A stretch of 64,000 nucleotides of DNA from Nitrosomonas halophila. GTDB lineage: Bacteria; Pseudomonadota; Gammaproteobacteria; Burkholderiales; Nitrosomonadaceae. The stretch covers positions 27,185-91,184 of the forward strand of contig NZ_FNOY01000007.1 of the NCBI RefSeq assembly GCF_900107165.1, given 5' to 3'. The first letter of the stretch is position 1. Each line of letters begins with the position of its first letter. Made by a program: the position numbers and the translations under genes. The notes beneath the pieces are model-generated. The model was not told the origin of the DNA. It was given only the letters and a program-made list of their open reading frames with translations, and did not search any database. Positions 10,105 through 19,476 of this stretch are shown here, one piece after another.

Positions 10105-11223
10105 ATGAACCTTTGCGAACTCGCCCCGGAATATATCCGGGCCATCCAACCGTACCGGCCAGGCAAGCCCATTTCAGAGCTGGTACGGGATCTTGGGCTC
10201 AATAAGAGCGAAGTCATCAAACTCGCCTCCAACGAGAACCCGCTCGGCACCAGCCCGCTTGCCAAAGAGGCCATGATACAGGCGCTCTCGGAAGCGGCAC
10301 GTTACCCGGACGGTAGCGGCTACGAGCTTAAAGAAGCGTTATCCGAACGTTTGGGGGTATCGACCGAGCAAATCGTGCTGGGAAATGGCTCCAATGATGT
10401 GCTCGAGCTTGCCGCCCGCATTTTCCTGAGACCCGGTGCCGCTGCGATATATTCACAGTATGCTTTTGCCATCTATCCCCTGCTGGCTCAGGCTGTCGGT
10501 GCAACTGGAATCCGCGTGCCTGCACGAGATTTTGGCCATGACCTGGCAGCCATGCTGGACGCGATCACACCGGAAACTCGGATCGTATTTATCGCCAACC
10601 CCAATAACCCGACTGGCACCCTCTGCGAAGCCAGGGATCTCCTGCGTTTCATGGAACGGGTCTCGCAGGATGTACTGGTCATTCTGGACGAGGCTTATGA
10701 TGAATATCTGCCGGAAGCGAATAAGGCCAACAGCATTGCCTGGCTGAAGAATTTTCAGAATCTGGTCATCACCAGAACCTTCTCCAAGGCCTATGGCCTA
10801 GCCAGTGTCCGGGTCGGCTTTGCGTTAGCCCACACCGATCTGGCCAATCTCATGAACCGCATCCGCCAGCCTTTCAACGTCAACAGTATCGGGTTGGCTG
10901 GCGCGCTTGCGGCATTACAAGATGTCGAATTCGTCAAGCATTCTTATACGACCAACCGGACGGGCATGCTGCAAATGACCAGCGGCCTGCGCCAATTGGG
11001 CATCGAATATATTCCATCTTATGGCAATTTCGTCAGCTTCCATATCTCCGGTAATCCAACCAATGGCTTGAAGGTATACAAAAACCTCCTGCAACAGGGC
11101 GTCATCGTTCGTCCTCTAGGCAACTATGACATGCCCAATCATTTGCGGGTCACAATTGGCCTGGAAGCAGAAAACAAGAAATTTCTGTTTGCCCTGGAAC
11201 AAGCACTAAAGGAAATTGGTTGA
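10105..11223 (+). CDS. hisC: Histidinol-phosphate aminotransferase
   Basis: A 372-residue class I/II PLP aminotransferase. The PLP lysine lies in [19 protein letters not shown], the cofactor-ring region is PNNPTGT with DEAYDEY, and the start [22 protein letters not shown] is typical of HisC2-type enzymes. In many betaproteobacteria this paralogue sits between pheA and tyrA, as here, and can also aminate phenylpyruvate or hydroxyphenylpyruvate. That broader aromatic role is inferred from position; the sequence itself cannot separate the two substrates. It follows pheA after 46 bases, and its stop codon overlaps the tyrA start. Confidence 0.92.
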   Translation: MNLCELAPEYIRAIQPYRPGKPISELVRDLGLNKSEVIKLASNENPLGTSPLAKEAMIQALSEAARYPDGSGYELKEALSERLGVSTEQIVLGNGSNDVLELAARIFLRPGAAAIYSQYAFAIYPLLAQAVGATGIRVPARDFGHDLAAMLDAITPETRIVFIANPNNPTGTLCEARDLLRFMERVSQDVLVILDEAYDEYLPEANKANSIAWLKNFQNLVITRTFSKAYGLASVRVGFALAHTDLANLMNRIRQPFNVNSIGLAGALAALQDVEFVKHSYTTNRTGMLQMTSGLRQLGIEYIPSYGNFVSFHISGNPTNGLKVYKNLLQQGVIVRPLGNYDMPNHLRVTIGLEAENKKFLFALEQALKEIG

Positions 11224-12143
11224 TCAGTCAAGAAACTGCGCCCGCTGTCCCGCCCCTGCCGCACATCTCAAAACTGGTCATCATTGGCGTAGGGCTGATC
11301 GGCGGTTCATTTGCCCTGGCCCTGCGCCAGGCCGGCCTTGTTGAACATGTCCTGGGGATTGGACGCAGTCCCGAAAACATGCAGCGTGCGTTGGCACTGG
11401 GCGTCATTGATGCATACACTGACGACTTCGCTGCTGCTCTGCCAGGGGCCGATTTCGTTTTGCTTGCCGTACCCGTCAGGCAAACCGCTCATATCATGTC
11501 CAACATGGCGCCCTATCTTGATACCAATACCATTGTCTCGGATGTCGGCAGCACCAAACAACATGTGGTACTGGCCGCCCGCGCCCACTTGCATGCACAC
11601 CTAGACCGGTTCATACCTGCACATCCGATTGCGGGCACAGAGTTCAGTGGTGCACAGGCAGCCGACCCAAATCTGTTTCGTAACAAACCGCTCATTCTGA
11701 CTCCCTTGCCGGAAAACAGTCCGCAAGCACTCGCTTTCGTAGAGGCCCTATGGCAGCACTGCGGCGCGAAAATCTCACACCTGCCAGTCGAGCGGCATGA
11801 TCAGATTCTTGCTGCGATCAGCCATCTCCCGCATATGCTGGCGTTCACGCTGATGCAGCATATCCGTACCCTGGGTGGAAATGATCCGATGGCACTCTTG
11901 CGTCTCGCAGGCACCAGTCTGGATGATATGACGCGTATTGCCGGCAGTTCACCGGAAATGTGGCGCGATATCTGCCAAGACAATCGTGCAGCATTGCTGG
12001 CCCAAATCGAGGCCTATCAGGCTCAACTCTCAAACCTCCATCAAATGCTGGCCCAACATGATGACCAGACGCTGGAGCGGCTATTTGCCGAAGCACGGGA
12101 AACCCGCAGGCATTGGCTTGAGACTAAAAACCAGTCCCCCTAG
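11220..12143 (+). CDS. tyrA: Prephenate dehydrogenase; stop codon supplied by an inserted repeat
   Basis: A 307-residue NAD-dependent enzyme that converts prephenate to hydroxyphenylpyruvate for tyrosine. The dinucleotide motif GVGLIGGS lies at residues 23-30, so the start must be near 11220; the only candidate is a TTG overlapping the hisC stop (TTGA), preceded by [22 protein letters not shown] and SHLPHMLAF are the expected active-site segments. The reading frame runs through NQSP into TAG at 12141-12143, and that TAG is the outer edge of a palindromic repeat (TAGGAGGCTGTCC). The natural carboxy terminus has therefore probably been altered by the insertion. Confidence 0.93.
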   Translation: MISQETAPAVPPLPHISKLVIIGVGLIGGSFALALRQAGLVEHVLGIGRSPENMQRALALGVIDAYTDDFAAALPGADFVLLAVPVRQTAHIMSNMAPYLDTNTIVSDVGSTKQHVVLAARAHLHAHLDRFIPAHPIAGTEFSGAQAADPNLFRNKPLILTPLPENSPQALAFVEALWQHCGAKISHLPVERHDQILAAISHLPHMLAFTLMQHIRTLGGNDPMALLRLAGTSLDDMTRIAGSSPEMWRDICQDNRAALLAQIEAYQAQLSNLHQMLAQHDDQTLERLFAEARETRRHWLETKNQSP

Positions 12144-12534
12144 GAGGCTGTCCGAGAATAGCGATCGTAGCGAGGGCGAAGATGGCTGAGTGGGATTTTT
12201 CGATCATTAGGGCTCGTTAATGAATAACTTGAGCATACGCTGGGGTCGCTTTTGGCGCAGACCAAGGCGCAAGACACGCCGTTGTGTCATTCACAACAAG
12301 TGGCTTGCAACGCCGGTATGCGCCAAAAGCGACCCCAGCCCGAAGGGTTGTTGCGTATTCGGGCATCTGCGGCGTTGCGAGGCTTGCATCTTTCCCGAAT
12401 ACGTAACAACGTATATCCAAGTTATTCATTAACGAGCCCTAAGAGGCGAATAGTGGTTCTATTCAACGAAAAGAATCGAAAAATCCAGCCTGGCAGGTTC
12501 GTCCGCAGTAGATCAGTCTCTCGGACAGCCTCCT
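12142..12534 (+). repeat. Palindromic mini-transposon-like repeat, family A copy 1 (interrupted)
   Basis: Terminal inverted repeats AGGAGGCTGTCCGAGA at 12142 and TCTCGGACAGCCTCCT ending at 12534. Inside are the arms GGATTTTTCGATC and a matching GAATCGAAAAATCC. The same sequence recurs at 13640-13802 and, reversed, at 51134-51299, where it is about 165 bases long; this copy is longer because a second element sits at 12209-12440. There is no credible transposase gene, so it would have to be moved by an enzyme encoded elsewhere. Flanking TA bases suggest target duplication of TA or a slightly longer word, but this is not certain. Confidence 0.85.
12209..12440 (+). repeat. Family B palindromic element nested inside family A copy 1
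   Basis: The element begins AGGGCTCGTTAATGAATAAC and ends with the exact reverse complement, so the terminal repeats are perfect over 23 bases including the CTTG/CAAG ends. It holds two further hairpins: GCTGGGGTCGCTTTTGGCGC pairs with its complement about 60 bases on, and TTGCGTATTCGGG pairs imperfectly with CCCGAATACGTAA. It splits family A copy 1 between GATCAT and GAGGCGAATAG, which are close together in copies 2 and 3. A 78-base relative lies at 37741-37818 and a 20-base relic at 62278-62297. Short frames on both strands beginning MNNL are by-products of the palindrome. Confidence 0.82.
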
Positions 12535-12585
12535 GGTACTTCTGCCCAGCAAGTCCGGTCAACCTATCTTTTGTTCCGCACCGGC

Positions 12586-13509
12586 TCACAAAGCAGCTTG
12601 CCTGAGGATCCTCAATAGATACTGCCCATAACCATTTTTGGCCAGAGGCTGGGCAAGCGTTTCCAGTTGCGCCTGATCAATCCACTTATTCCGGTAGGCC
12701 ACTTCTTCCGGGCAAGCAATTTTGAGTCCCTGACGACGCTCAATCGTCGCCACAAATTGGCTTGCATCCAGCAACGATTCGTGAGTACCCGTATCCAGCC
12801 ACGCGTAGCCCCGCCCCATGATTTCCACGTTGAGCCCACCTTCTGCAAGATACAGCAAATTGATGTCGGTAATCTCCAGCTCGCCGCGCGCGGACGGCTG
12901 GAGCGTTCTGGCCATGCTCACAACATCCTGATCGTAGAAATACAAACCGGTCACCGCATAATTGGATTTAGGGGATTGGGGTTTTTCCTCCAGATTGATC
13001 GCATGCCCTGCGCGGTCAAATTCCACAACGCCGTAGCGTTCCGGGTCATGGACATGATAGGCAAATACACTGGCACCGCTGGTTCGCCGCATGGCACTGC
13101 CGAGCAAATGGTGAAAATCATGTCCGTAGAAAATATTGTCGCCTAGGATGAGCGCACTCGGATCGTTCCCGATAAATGAAGCACCAATGATGAATGCCTG
13201 CGCCAATCCATCAGGCGAAGGCTGCACGGCATATGAGAGATTAAGCCCCCATTGCTCCCCGTCCCCAAGCAAATTTTCATAACGGGGAATATCTTCGGGT
13301 GTCGAAATAATCAGGATGTCCCGAATCCCTGCCAGCATCAGTGTGCTGAGCGGATAATACACCATCGGCTTATCAAAGACAGGCAACAATTGCTTGGAAA
13401 CGACCTGGGTCACTGGGTAAAGCCGTGTGCCGGAGCCACCCGCGAGAATAATCCCTTTCCTGCTAAAATTGGCAGAAACTTCCCGCCCTGTTTCTGGTTG
13501 CTTGATCAT
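12586..13509 (-). CDS. rfbA: Glucose-1-phosphate thymidylyltransferase
   Basis: A 307-residue nucleotidyltransferase that makes dTDP-glucose from dTTP and glucose 1-phosphate, the first step towards dTDP-rhamnose for surface polysaccharide. The signature [16 protein letters not shown] is followed by [18 protein letters not shown], and the substrate-binding ILGDNIFYG and [16 protein letters not shown] are present. The ATG at 13509 has AGAGGA upstream. The partner genes rfbB, rfbC and rfbD are absent nearby, and the gene is bracketed by two family A repeats in the same orientation. It is transcribed against tyrA and the following ABC gene, which marks it as an insertion into an otherwise one-way gene run. 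Confidence 0.93.
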   Translation of the reverse strand: MIKQPETGREVSANFSRKGIILAGGSGTRLYPVTQVVSKQLLPVFDKPMVYYPLSTLMLAGIRDILIISTPEDIPRYENLLGDGEQWGLNLSYAVQPSPDGLAQAFIIGASFIGNDPSALILGDNIFYGHDFHHLLGSAMRRTSGASVFAYHVHDPERYGVVEFDRAGHAINLEEKPQSPKSNYAVTGLYFYDQDVVSMARTLQPSARGELEITDINLLYLAEGGLNVEIMGRGYAWLDTGTHESLLDASQFVATIERRQGLKIACPEEVAYRNKWIDQAQLETLAQPLAKNGYGQYLLRILRQAAL

Positions 13510-13936
13510 TTATCCTCTTGGCAATGCAATTCAAATCCTCTAACCTAGCGAACCGGGCCAAGTCGATGACAGCAAACACACCCGAAATACGTCAGCAAAA
13601 GACATGATTCCAGCTGCACGGCCGATCACAAACCCGGCTAGGAGGCTGTCCGAGAATAGTGATCGTAGCGAGGGCGAAGCTGGCTGAGCGGGATTTTTCG
13701 ATCATTTGAGGCGAATAGTTGTTCTATTCAACGAAAGGGATCGAAAAATCCAGCCTGGCAGGTTCGTCCGCAGTAGATCAGTCTGTTCTTGGACAGCCTC
13801 CTAGCGCATGCTGCCCGGATAATCGCGGCCCCCTTCCAAGCTTCTATTATAAGCCAAGCTGATTATCAGCCGCCCTGTGAGCTGATATAGTTTCATCCAT
13901 ATTTTCTATTTTTGTGATCGATATTCTCTCTTACTC
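13510..13936. other. Intergenic stretch between rfbA and the ABC gene
   Basis: A 427-base stretch between divergent genes. It holds family A copy 2 (13640-13802); the remaining bases on each side should contain the promoters of rfbA and of the ABC gene, but I see no convincing consensus promoter or further gene. Confidence 0.6.
13640..13802 (+). repeat. Family A palindromic repeat, copy 2
   Basis: An uninterrupted copy, same orientation as copy 1. Left end AGGAGGCTGTCCGAGAATAG, right end TTCTTGGACAGCCTCCT with one mismatch in the terminal repeat. A 13-base stem GGATTTTTCGATC pairs exactly with GATCGAAAAATCC, and an inner GAATAG pairs with CTATTC, so the whole unit can fold into one long hairpin. 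TA stands immediately at both edges. With copy 1 it brackets rfbA. Confidence 0.85.
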
Positions 13937-15598
13937 ATGTCATTCAAGCCATCGACTATCGAAATAGTACCGCTCCGCCGTTTCCTGGCATGGAGCACGC
14001 CTTATTGGACATCACTCATTCCGGCAATCCTCGCCGGCAGTCTGATTGCCCTGGCAGTCTCCTGCATGCCGTTCGTGACCAGCCAGTTATTCATTCATGC
14101 CCTGCCCGGCGGTAATAAACAATTGCTTCAAGAACTCCCGGTACTATTGACAGTCCTTTTGATAGCAGCCGCCCTTGCCAATCTGGCCAGCCATCACTCA
14201 CTCTGCCGCATCTGTAACCGGCTCGCGCTGGAATTGCGCATGCAATTATTCGAGAAACTATTGGCCCTACCGCATGCCCGGTATGATTTTTCCACCACCA
14301 CGATTAGTGCACGTTTCTTCACCGACATGGAAAAATTGTGCCACCTTGCAAGCCGTCTGGGCACCAATCTCTCCCGGGACTTATTGATCTTCATCGGGCT
14401 GTCCGCCGTCATGATGCACCTGAACACGGAAATGGCAGTACTTGTATTTGCCATGCTGATTGCATTATATCTCGTCATTCAGATGTCTCGTGGCAACGCT
14501 CACCACCACGGAACACGCTCCCAGACGCGGGCAGATCTATCCAGAGCCCTACACAAAGCGATACAACATTTCAGAGCGATACATTTGGATCAGGGCAACC
14601 AGCAGGAAAGCCAGCATATCCGTGGTCTCCTTGAGCGCTATCAGGATGACATGATGGCGCAGGCACGCCAAATCAGAATCGTTGGGCTATTGGCCATGAT
14701 GTTGCTAATTGGCATGCTGACCGCCTTTCTTTACTACCTGATACAGCAACTCACGCTCGGCAAGCTGGCGCTGGATGATGCCGCAGCATTCCTGATGGCC
14801 ATGCTCTTGCTCGTCTTCCCATTGCTGCGGCTGATCGATCTCAGATCGACAGTGGCTGAATGCAGCCAATTGCTGCGCTCACTGTTCTCCTTGCTGGATC
14901 AGCAATCCGGGGTAATTTCGGAATCCTCACCATTGTTGCCGACAAACAGGCCCATCAGGGGGAAATTGGAAATCGAAGCGGTCAGCTTCAGAAACAGTGG
15001 TCAACGTAAAACGTTACCCTCTCTTAGCATCAAACCCGGCAAGAAAATCGGCTTGATTGGTGGTGACAATCCGGTCAAGCGACTGCTGGCTGATCTGGTT
15101 TGCGGTTTCATACGCCCCGAGACTGGAAAAATCCAGCTCGACAATCAAACCATCGGGCGCATGAGCCGGGCGAATTTATATGCGCATATTGCCTGGATCA
15201 CACCGGATAAAACCCTATTGTCCGACACCATGGCCGCTAATATTGCCTACGGCGCAATGCGCTGCAGTACTGAAGCCGCTATCACTGCAGCCGCCCAGGC
15301 CAGTCAGGCATCTGAATTCATCCGTGAAATGCCGCATGGCTTGCAAACGAAAGTAGATCATCAGGCTGCGCAGCTTTCCGACAACCAGCGCCAGCGTATC
15401 CTCATCGCGCGGGCATTACTCAAAAACCCCGCAATTGTGATCCTAGATGAAACCCGTGCGTACTTCGACATGAGCTGTCTGGCATTACGTGCCGGTCTGG
15501 CAACATTGCTCCGGAATCGAACTGCGTTGATCCTGTCTTCACGCCCGGCCATGCTGGCCTTCGCTGATCATGCTTATCGAATCAACCCGAATGCATAG
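13937..15598 (+). CDS. MsbA-like ABC transporter with degenerate ATPase domain
   Basis: A 553-residue fused half-transporter. Residues 1-300 hold about six membrane helices of the exporter type; the ATPase-like domain follows from about 335. Compared with normal exporters every catalytic motif is altered except Walker B: Walker A reads GLIGGDNPVKRLL (lysine kept near residue 381, but the glycines and the serine/threonine lost), the Q-loop reads AWITPDKTLL without glutamine, the signature reads LSDNQ instead of LSGGQ, and the H-loop reads ILSSRPAML without histidine. Walker B ILDETRAYFD keeps Asp-Glu. The frame is intact, so this is either a pseudo-ATPase with a changed role or an early pseudogene. 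Its substrate is unknown. Confidence 0.8.
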   Translation: MSFKPSTIEIVPLRRFLAWSTPYWTSLIPAILAGSLIALAVSCMPFVTSQLFIHALPGGNKQLLQELPVLLTVLLIAAALANLASHHSLCRICNRLALELRMQLFEKLLALPHARYDFSTTTISARFFTDMEKLCHLASRLGTNLSRDLLIFIGLSAVMMHLNTEMAVLVFAMLIALYLVIQMSRGNAHHHGTRSQTRADLSRALHKAIQHFRAIHLDQGNQQESQHIRGLLERYQDDMMAQARQIRIVGLLAMMLLIGMLTAFLYYLIQQLTLGKLALDDAAAFLMAMLLLVFPLLRLIDLRSTVAECSQLLRSLFSLLDQQSGVISESSPLLPTNRPIRGKLEIEAVSFRNSGQRKTLPSLSIKPGKKIGLIGGDNPVKRLLADLVCGFIRPETGKIQLDNQTIGRMSRANLYAHIAWITPDKTLLSDTMAANIAYGAMRCSTEAAITAAAQASQASEFIREMPHGLQTKVDHQAAQLSDNQRQRILIARALLKNPAIVILDETRAYFDMSCLALRAGLATLLRNRTALILSSRPAMLAFADHAYRINPNA

Positions 15599-15674
15599 CG
15601 GCGGCTCGCATCCGTCAGCCAGGCTCTCTCTACAGGGCTGCTGCAAAGACCGGAGGCAATCCTGGAATGGCTCG

Positions 15675-15708
15675 AAGCATAATGGAGCCCGCAGGCTCCA
15701 TTATGCTT
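15675..15708. terminator. Hairpin between convergent ABC and hsp20 genes
   Basis: A perfect 15-base stem, AAGCATAATGGAGCC pairing with GGCTCCATTATGCTT across a CGCA loop. It touches the hsp20 stop codon. It lacks a clear T-run on either strand, so it may act as a messenger-stabilising or two-way terminating hairpin. Confidence 0.55.
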
Positions 15709-16144
15709 ACTCGGCAATGGTTACATTGATTTTTTTAGGTTGAACCGATTCACGTTTTGGAATCACAATTTCCAGCACGCCATTTTTGGTGCCTGCCGTG
15801 ATCGCATCGGGATTGGCTGTATCCGGCAGGCTGAAACGACGGTAGAAAGACCCATAAGTCCGCTCTACCCGCTTGTATCCTTCCTGCTCAGTTTTGGCCT
15901 CAGTGCGTTTCTCGCCTTTGATCGTGAGCACACCGTTTTCCATGCTGACATCGATATCTTCGGGTTTGACTCCAGGCAAATCCGCCTGCAAAACAAACTT
16001 ATCACTTGCCTCCTTGATATCCACAGCAGGCGCCCATTCAGCAGTTGCTGATGAGCCATCGCCGGAGACATCATCCCGGACCCGCTCGAGTTCGCGCTGT
16101 AACTGTGTCAGTAATCCCCATGGTTCATATCGTGTAATTGCCAT
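15707..16144 (-). CDS. Hsp20-family small heat shock protein
   Basis: A 145-residue ATP-independent chaperone that holds unfolding proteins. The start at 16144 (MAITRYEPW) has GGAGG eight bases before it; an upstream in-frame start would add unrelated residues. Residues 40-135 form the alpha-crystallin domain, with ADLPGVKPEDIDVSMENGVL, RRFSLPD and the closing AGTKNGVLEIVIPK; the short tail ends INVTI, similar to the I-x-I anchoring motif. It is a single gene, convergent with the ABC gene. Heat regulation is expected from the family, but I could not pick out a sigma-32 promoter. Confidence 0.93.
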   Translation of the reverse strand: MAITRYEPWGLLTQLQRELERVRDDVSGDGSSATAEWAPAVDIKEASDKFVLQADLPGVKPEDIDVSMENGVLTIKGEKRTEAKTEQEGYKRVERTYGSFYRRFSLPDTANPDAITAGTKNGVLEIVIPKRESVQPKKINVTIAE

Positions 16145-16364
16145 AATAGCCTCCATACAAATCAAGAACACTCGTAACACGACAGGTTGTCATTGTCTGC
16201 TAGGGTGCGACATACCTGCGCCCAACCAAAGCTTGGCCAAACATCCTGAATCTCTGTCACCAGAAGGTCAGGCCGACTGTTGATTATCAACTTACAACCA
16301 ATATGCGTTTGTTCTGGACAATTTCAAGCCTGCCAATACAAATTCAATCCAAATTCCCCACCAC

Positions 16365-17027
16365 TCACTTCCCTTTCTCGAGCGCTCTGCGATATTCCTC
16401 AAGCTTGGCATGATAATCCTGCGCGTCCCCGTATTCCATAAATCTGGCGTAGCGGGAATGCGTGTCCAGGAGCTTGCGGGCATGCTTAATCGGGCAAAAG
16501 TACTGCTCGGTTCTCGCAATGATCTCTCTCATATAGGCAATCAGACCATTCGCATATTCGCAATAGGTACAATGAAATTTTTCTATGAAATTCAGGTAAT
16601 TAAGATATTTTCGATCAAACACGATATAGTCTGAACGACGCACTTTCTGAATACCGTAAATCGGAAAGCAGGTCACCTGATATAAGCTGATACAGAAATC
16701 GGTAATCAGCAATGGAACTATCATGGCATAGATAATCGGCCCGGTTATCAGATTTTGCGGACGATTGACAACCAGCCAGCGAAAAAAATTTGTCTTAAGG
16801 CGCTGATGGGCTTCCTTAATCGATTGCTCGAATTTAATGCGCTTTCCCTGGATCTGAAAAACGATCGTGGATTGCTGCTCGTTCAGGGCCGCTCGCAACT
16901 CATCTTCCAACACGGTAATTTGTGCGAGTAACTGACTGATTCTTTCATTCACAACTGGTTTTTTCCCTGCTTTGACTCGATTGATCGTATGCAGCCGCGC
17001 CTCATCCCTATCCCTATCCTTATACAA
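16365..17027 (-). CDS. Uncharacterised membrane protein with HCxxC and FCPIKHA motifs
   Basis: I do not recognise a named family. Using the TTG at 17027 it has 220 residues; a GTG at 16952 preceded by AGGGA is an alternative, since no ATG is available early. Residues 27-80 look like a charged coiled coil, followed by one or two hydrophobic segments at about 94-125. The carboxy half has a cysteine/histidine set: HCTYCEYANG with Cys153 and Cys156, then YFCPIKHA with Cys178 and His182. That spacing could bind a metal or an iron-sulfur or haem group, which is inference only. It lies 40 bases downstream of hemF on the same strand, so the two may be cotranscribed. Confidence 0.75.
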   Translation of the reverse strand: MYKDRDRDEARLHTINRVKAGKKPVVNERISQLLAQITVLEDELRAALNEQQSTIVFQIQGKRIKFEQSIKEAHQRLKTNFFRWLVVNRPQNLITGPIIYAMIVPLLITDFCISLYQVTCFPIYGIQKVRRSDYIVFDRKYLNYLNFIEKFHCTYCEYANGLIAYMREIIARTEQYFCPIKHARKLLDTHSRYARFMEYGDAQDYHAKLEEYRRALEKGK

Positions 17028-17067
17028 GACTGATTCGCCAGCAACCTGGCGATGCAGATATAGGTAC

Positions 17068-17973
17068 TCAAGCCAATTGCAGCCAGTCCTTGCCGATCAG
17101 GAAATCGGTATAGAGCTTCGATTCCGGACTGCCTGGCTGGGGCGACCAGTCGTAACGCCATTTAACAATGGGAGGCAAAGACATCAAAATGGATTCGGTC
17201 CGGCCGCCCGTCTGCAAACCAAAGAGTGTACCGCGGTCCCATACCAGGTTGAATTCCACGTATCGACCGCGCCGGTAAGCCTGGAAATTCCGCTCACGCT
17301 CACCATAGGGCGTTTCGTACCGCTTCTGCAAAATTGGCACGTAAGCAGGCAGGAAATGATCACCCACGCTCTTTGTCAAACTAAAGCAAGTCGCAAAATC
17401 CGGCTGATTCAGATCATCAAAAAATATGCCCCCGATACCACGTGGCTCCTTACGATGCTTCAGATAGAAATACTCATCACACCATTTTTTGAAACGCGGG
17501 TAATACGCTTCTCCTGATGGCTGGAGCGCATCCCGGCAGACTCGATGAAAATGCTCTGCATCCTCCTCGAAACCATAATAAGGTGTCAGATCCATCCCGC
17601 CGCCAAACCACCAGACAGGTTCAGCGCCCTCCTTGGTTGCTTCGAAAAATCTGACATTCATATGGACGGTCGGTGCATAAGGATTACGCGGATGCAGCAC
17701 CAGCGAGACCCCGGTTGCCTCAAATGCCCTGCCGGCCAGTTCGGGCCGGGCGGCAGTCGCCGAAGCAGGCAGACCACTGCCGTAAACATGAGAAAAATTA
17801 ACACCCCCCCGTTCCAGCACATTGCCTTCCTCGATCACACAACTTGCCCCCCCGCCCCCTTCCGGCCGATCCCAGGCATCGCGGCGAAACGATTTGCCAT
17901 CCACTCGCTCCAGTTCACTCACGATCCGGTTCTGCAGATCGAGCAAATATTCCTTGACTTGTGCGGTATTCAT
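17068..17973 (-). CDS. hemF: Oxygen-dependent coproporphyrinogen III oxidase
   Basis: A 301-residue cytosolic enzyme that decarboxylates coproporphyrinogen III to protoporphyrinogen IX with oxygen, late in haem synthesis. The amino-terminal segment [20 protein letters not shown], then [34 protein letters not shown] and GGIFFDDLN are all characteristic. It matches the usual length of about 300 residues. It is divergent from aroC and followed by the unknown membrane protein gene. Its oxygen need fits an aerobic organism with abundant cytochromes. Confidence 0.96.
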   Translation of the reverse strand: MNTAQVKEYLLDLQNRIVSELERVDGKSFRRDAWDRPEGGGGASCVIEEGNVLERGGVNFSHVYGSGLPASATAARPELAGRAFEATGVSLVLHPRNPYAPTVHMNVRFFEATKEGAEPVWWFGGGMDLTPYYGFEEDAEHFHRVCRDALQPSGEAYYPRFKKWCDEYFYLKHRKEPRGIGGIFFDDLNQPDFATCFSLTKSVGDHFLPAYVPILQKRYETPYGERERNFQAYRRGRYVEFNLVWDRGTLFGLQTGGRTESILMSLPPIVKWRYDWSPQPGSPESKLYTDFLIGKDWLQLA

Positions 17974-18134
17974 AATCCTCCTGGTTGACTCCGATACAAT
18001 ATTGACACTCGCCCCATTTTACCCGCATGCATTGGAATTTGACACGCCCATCAGCATAGTAAACAACGCTGCCTGTCCATCTTCTCACTTTTGCTTATGT
18101 TAGACTTCACTTCTCGATTTACCAAGGATTAGGA

Positions 18135-19307
18135 ATGTCTGGCAATACACTCGGAAAATTATTTTGTGTGACGTCATTTGGCGAATCACACGGCCCTGCC
18201 ATTGGTTGTATCGTCGATGGATGCCCGCCCGGTTTGCAATTATCCACCGAAGATATTCAATCGGAACTCGATCGGCGCAAACCCGGCACCTCCCGTCATG
18301 TCACGCAGCGGCGTGAAGCAGACCGGGTAGAGATTCTCTCGGGCGTGTTCGAGGGCACAACAACCGGCACGCCCATCGCACTCCTGATACGCAACGAAGA
18401 CCAGCGCAGCAAGGATTACAGCAAGATCATGGATACCTTCCGGCCAGGTCATGCCGATTATACCTACTGGCAGAAATATGGCATCCGTGACTACCGTGGT
18501 GGCGGGCGCGCCTCTGCACGCGAAACGGCTGTCCGGGTCGCTGCGGCAGCGATCGCAAAAAAATGGCTGCGCGAGCGTTATGGTGTTGTGATCCGGGGCT
18601 ACATGGCGCAACTTGGCCCGATAGTCATTCCGTTTGAATGCTGGGAGGATGTCAATCAGAATCCTTTCTTCGCTGCGAACAACGACTATGTCCCGCAACT
18701 GGAAGCCTTTATGGACAGTTTGCGCAAATCGGGCGATTCGATCGGCGCCAGAATCAGCGCGGTTGCGGAAGGCGTGCCGGTCGGTTGGGGTGAACCGGTC
18801 TATGACCGGCTGGACGCTGAAATCGCTTATGCGATGATGAGCATCAATGCCGTGAAAGGTGTTGAGATCGGGGCCGGTTTTGGCTGCGTCACACAGAAAG
18901 GCACCGAACATTCGGATGAAATCACGCCGGACGGTTTCCTGAGCAATCATGCCGGCGGTATTTTGGGCGGAATCTCAACTGGCCAGCCGTTGGTGGTCAA
19001 TGTGGCGATCAAGCCGACCTCCAGCATCCGCCTGGAGCGGCGTTCGATCGATAAAGCAGGTAATCCGGCCATCGTCCAGACACATGGCCGTCACGATCCC
19101 TGTGTCGGCATCCGTGCCACACCCATCGTGGAAGCCATGCTGGCCATCGTTTTAATGGATCATGCACTCCGTCATCGTGCCCAGAACGCTGATGTCGTAG
19201 CGACCACGCCGCGCATACCAGGCCACTATACCGGCCAGCCCGAGCAAGATAAACCATCTTGCCCGTCTGTTATCACAGAAGATCCAGAGCCCAATGAAGC
19301 CTCATGA
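18135..19307 (+). CDS. aroC: Chorismate synthase
   Basis: A 390-residue enzyme that makes chorismate from EPSP using reduced FMN, the last shared aromatic step. The start [20 protein letters not shown] and the motifs [25 protein letters not shown] and [17 protein letters not shown] are present. The ATG is preceded by AAGGATTAGGA. The carboxy tail is about 25 residues longer than the common form. It stands alone, divergent from hemF and convergent with murJ; the aroK and aroB genes of the same pathway lie far away at 57-59 kb. Confidence 0.96.
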   Translation: MSGNTLGKLFCVTSFGESHGPAIGCIVDGCPPGLQLSTEDIQSELDRRKPGTSRHVTQRREADRVEILSGVFEGTTTGTPIALLIRNEDQRSKDYSKIMDTFRPGHADYTYWQKYGIRDYRGGGRASARETAVRVAAAAIAKKWLRERYGVVIRGYMAQLGPIVIPFECWEDVNQNPFFAANNDYVPQLEAFMDSLRKSGDSIGARISAVAEGVPVGWGEPVYDRLDAEIAYAMMSINAVKGVEIGAGFGCVTQKGTEHSDEITPDGFLSNHAGGILGGISTGQPLVVNVAIKPTSSIRLERRSIDKAGNPAIVQTHGRHDPCVGIRATPIVEAMLAIVLMDHALRHRAQNADVVATTPRIPGHYTGQPEQDKPSCPSVITEDPEPNEAS

Positions 19308-19334
19308 CTTGCGACTCCACCTACGAATTCCCGC

Positions 19335-19454
19335 TCAAGCCGGCGCAGACGCGCTGCTGGCGGGATAAATGCCGGGAAAATGCCGTGCCATATCTTGCGG
19401 CGACAGCGCTTGCATGAATTGCAAAAGCTGCCAGGCATCCTCCGCTGGCAGCAT
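19335..19454 (-). CDS. Possible 39-residue microprotein downstream of murJ
   Basis: Not a recognised gene. An ATG at 19454 is preceded by GAGGAAG with a five-base spacer, and the frame runs 39 codons (MLPAEDAWQLLQFMQALSPQ, then DMARHFPGIYPASSASAPA) to TGA. It begins 22 bases after the murJ stop on the same strand, so it could be cotranscribed. The first half would form an amphipathic helix. It may be a real small protein, the remnant of a larger gene, or chance. Confidence 0.35.
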   Translation of the reverse strand: MLPAEDAWQLLQFMQALSPQDMARHFPGIYPASSASAPA

Positions 19455-19476
19455 AAAACTTCCTCAAGCAGGGTAG

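Noticed and set aside
12217..12432. Open frames on both strands beginning MNNL inside the family B element
   Set aside because: They arise because the element is palindromic; both strands give similar starts, codon use is not gene-like and the 78-base form destroys them.
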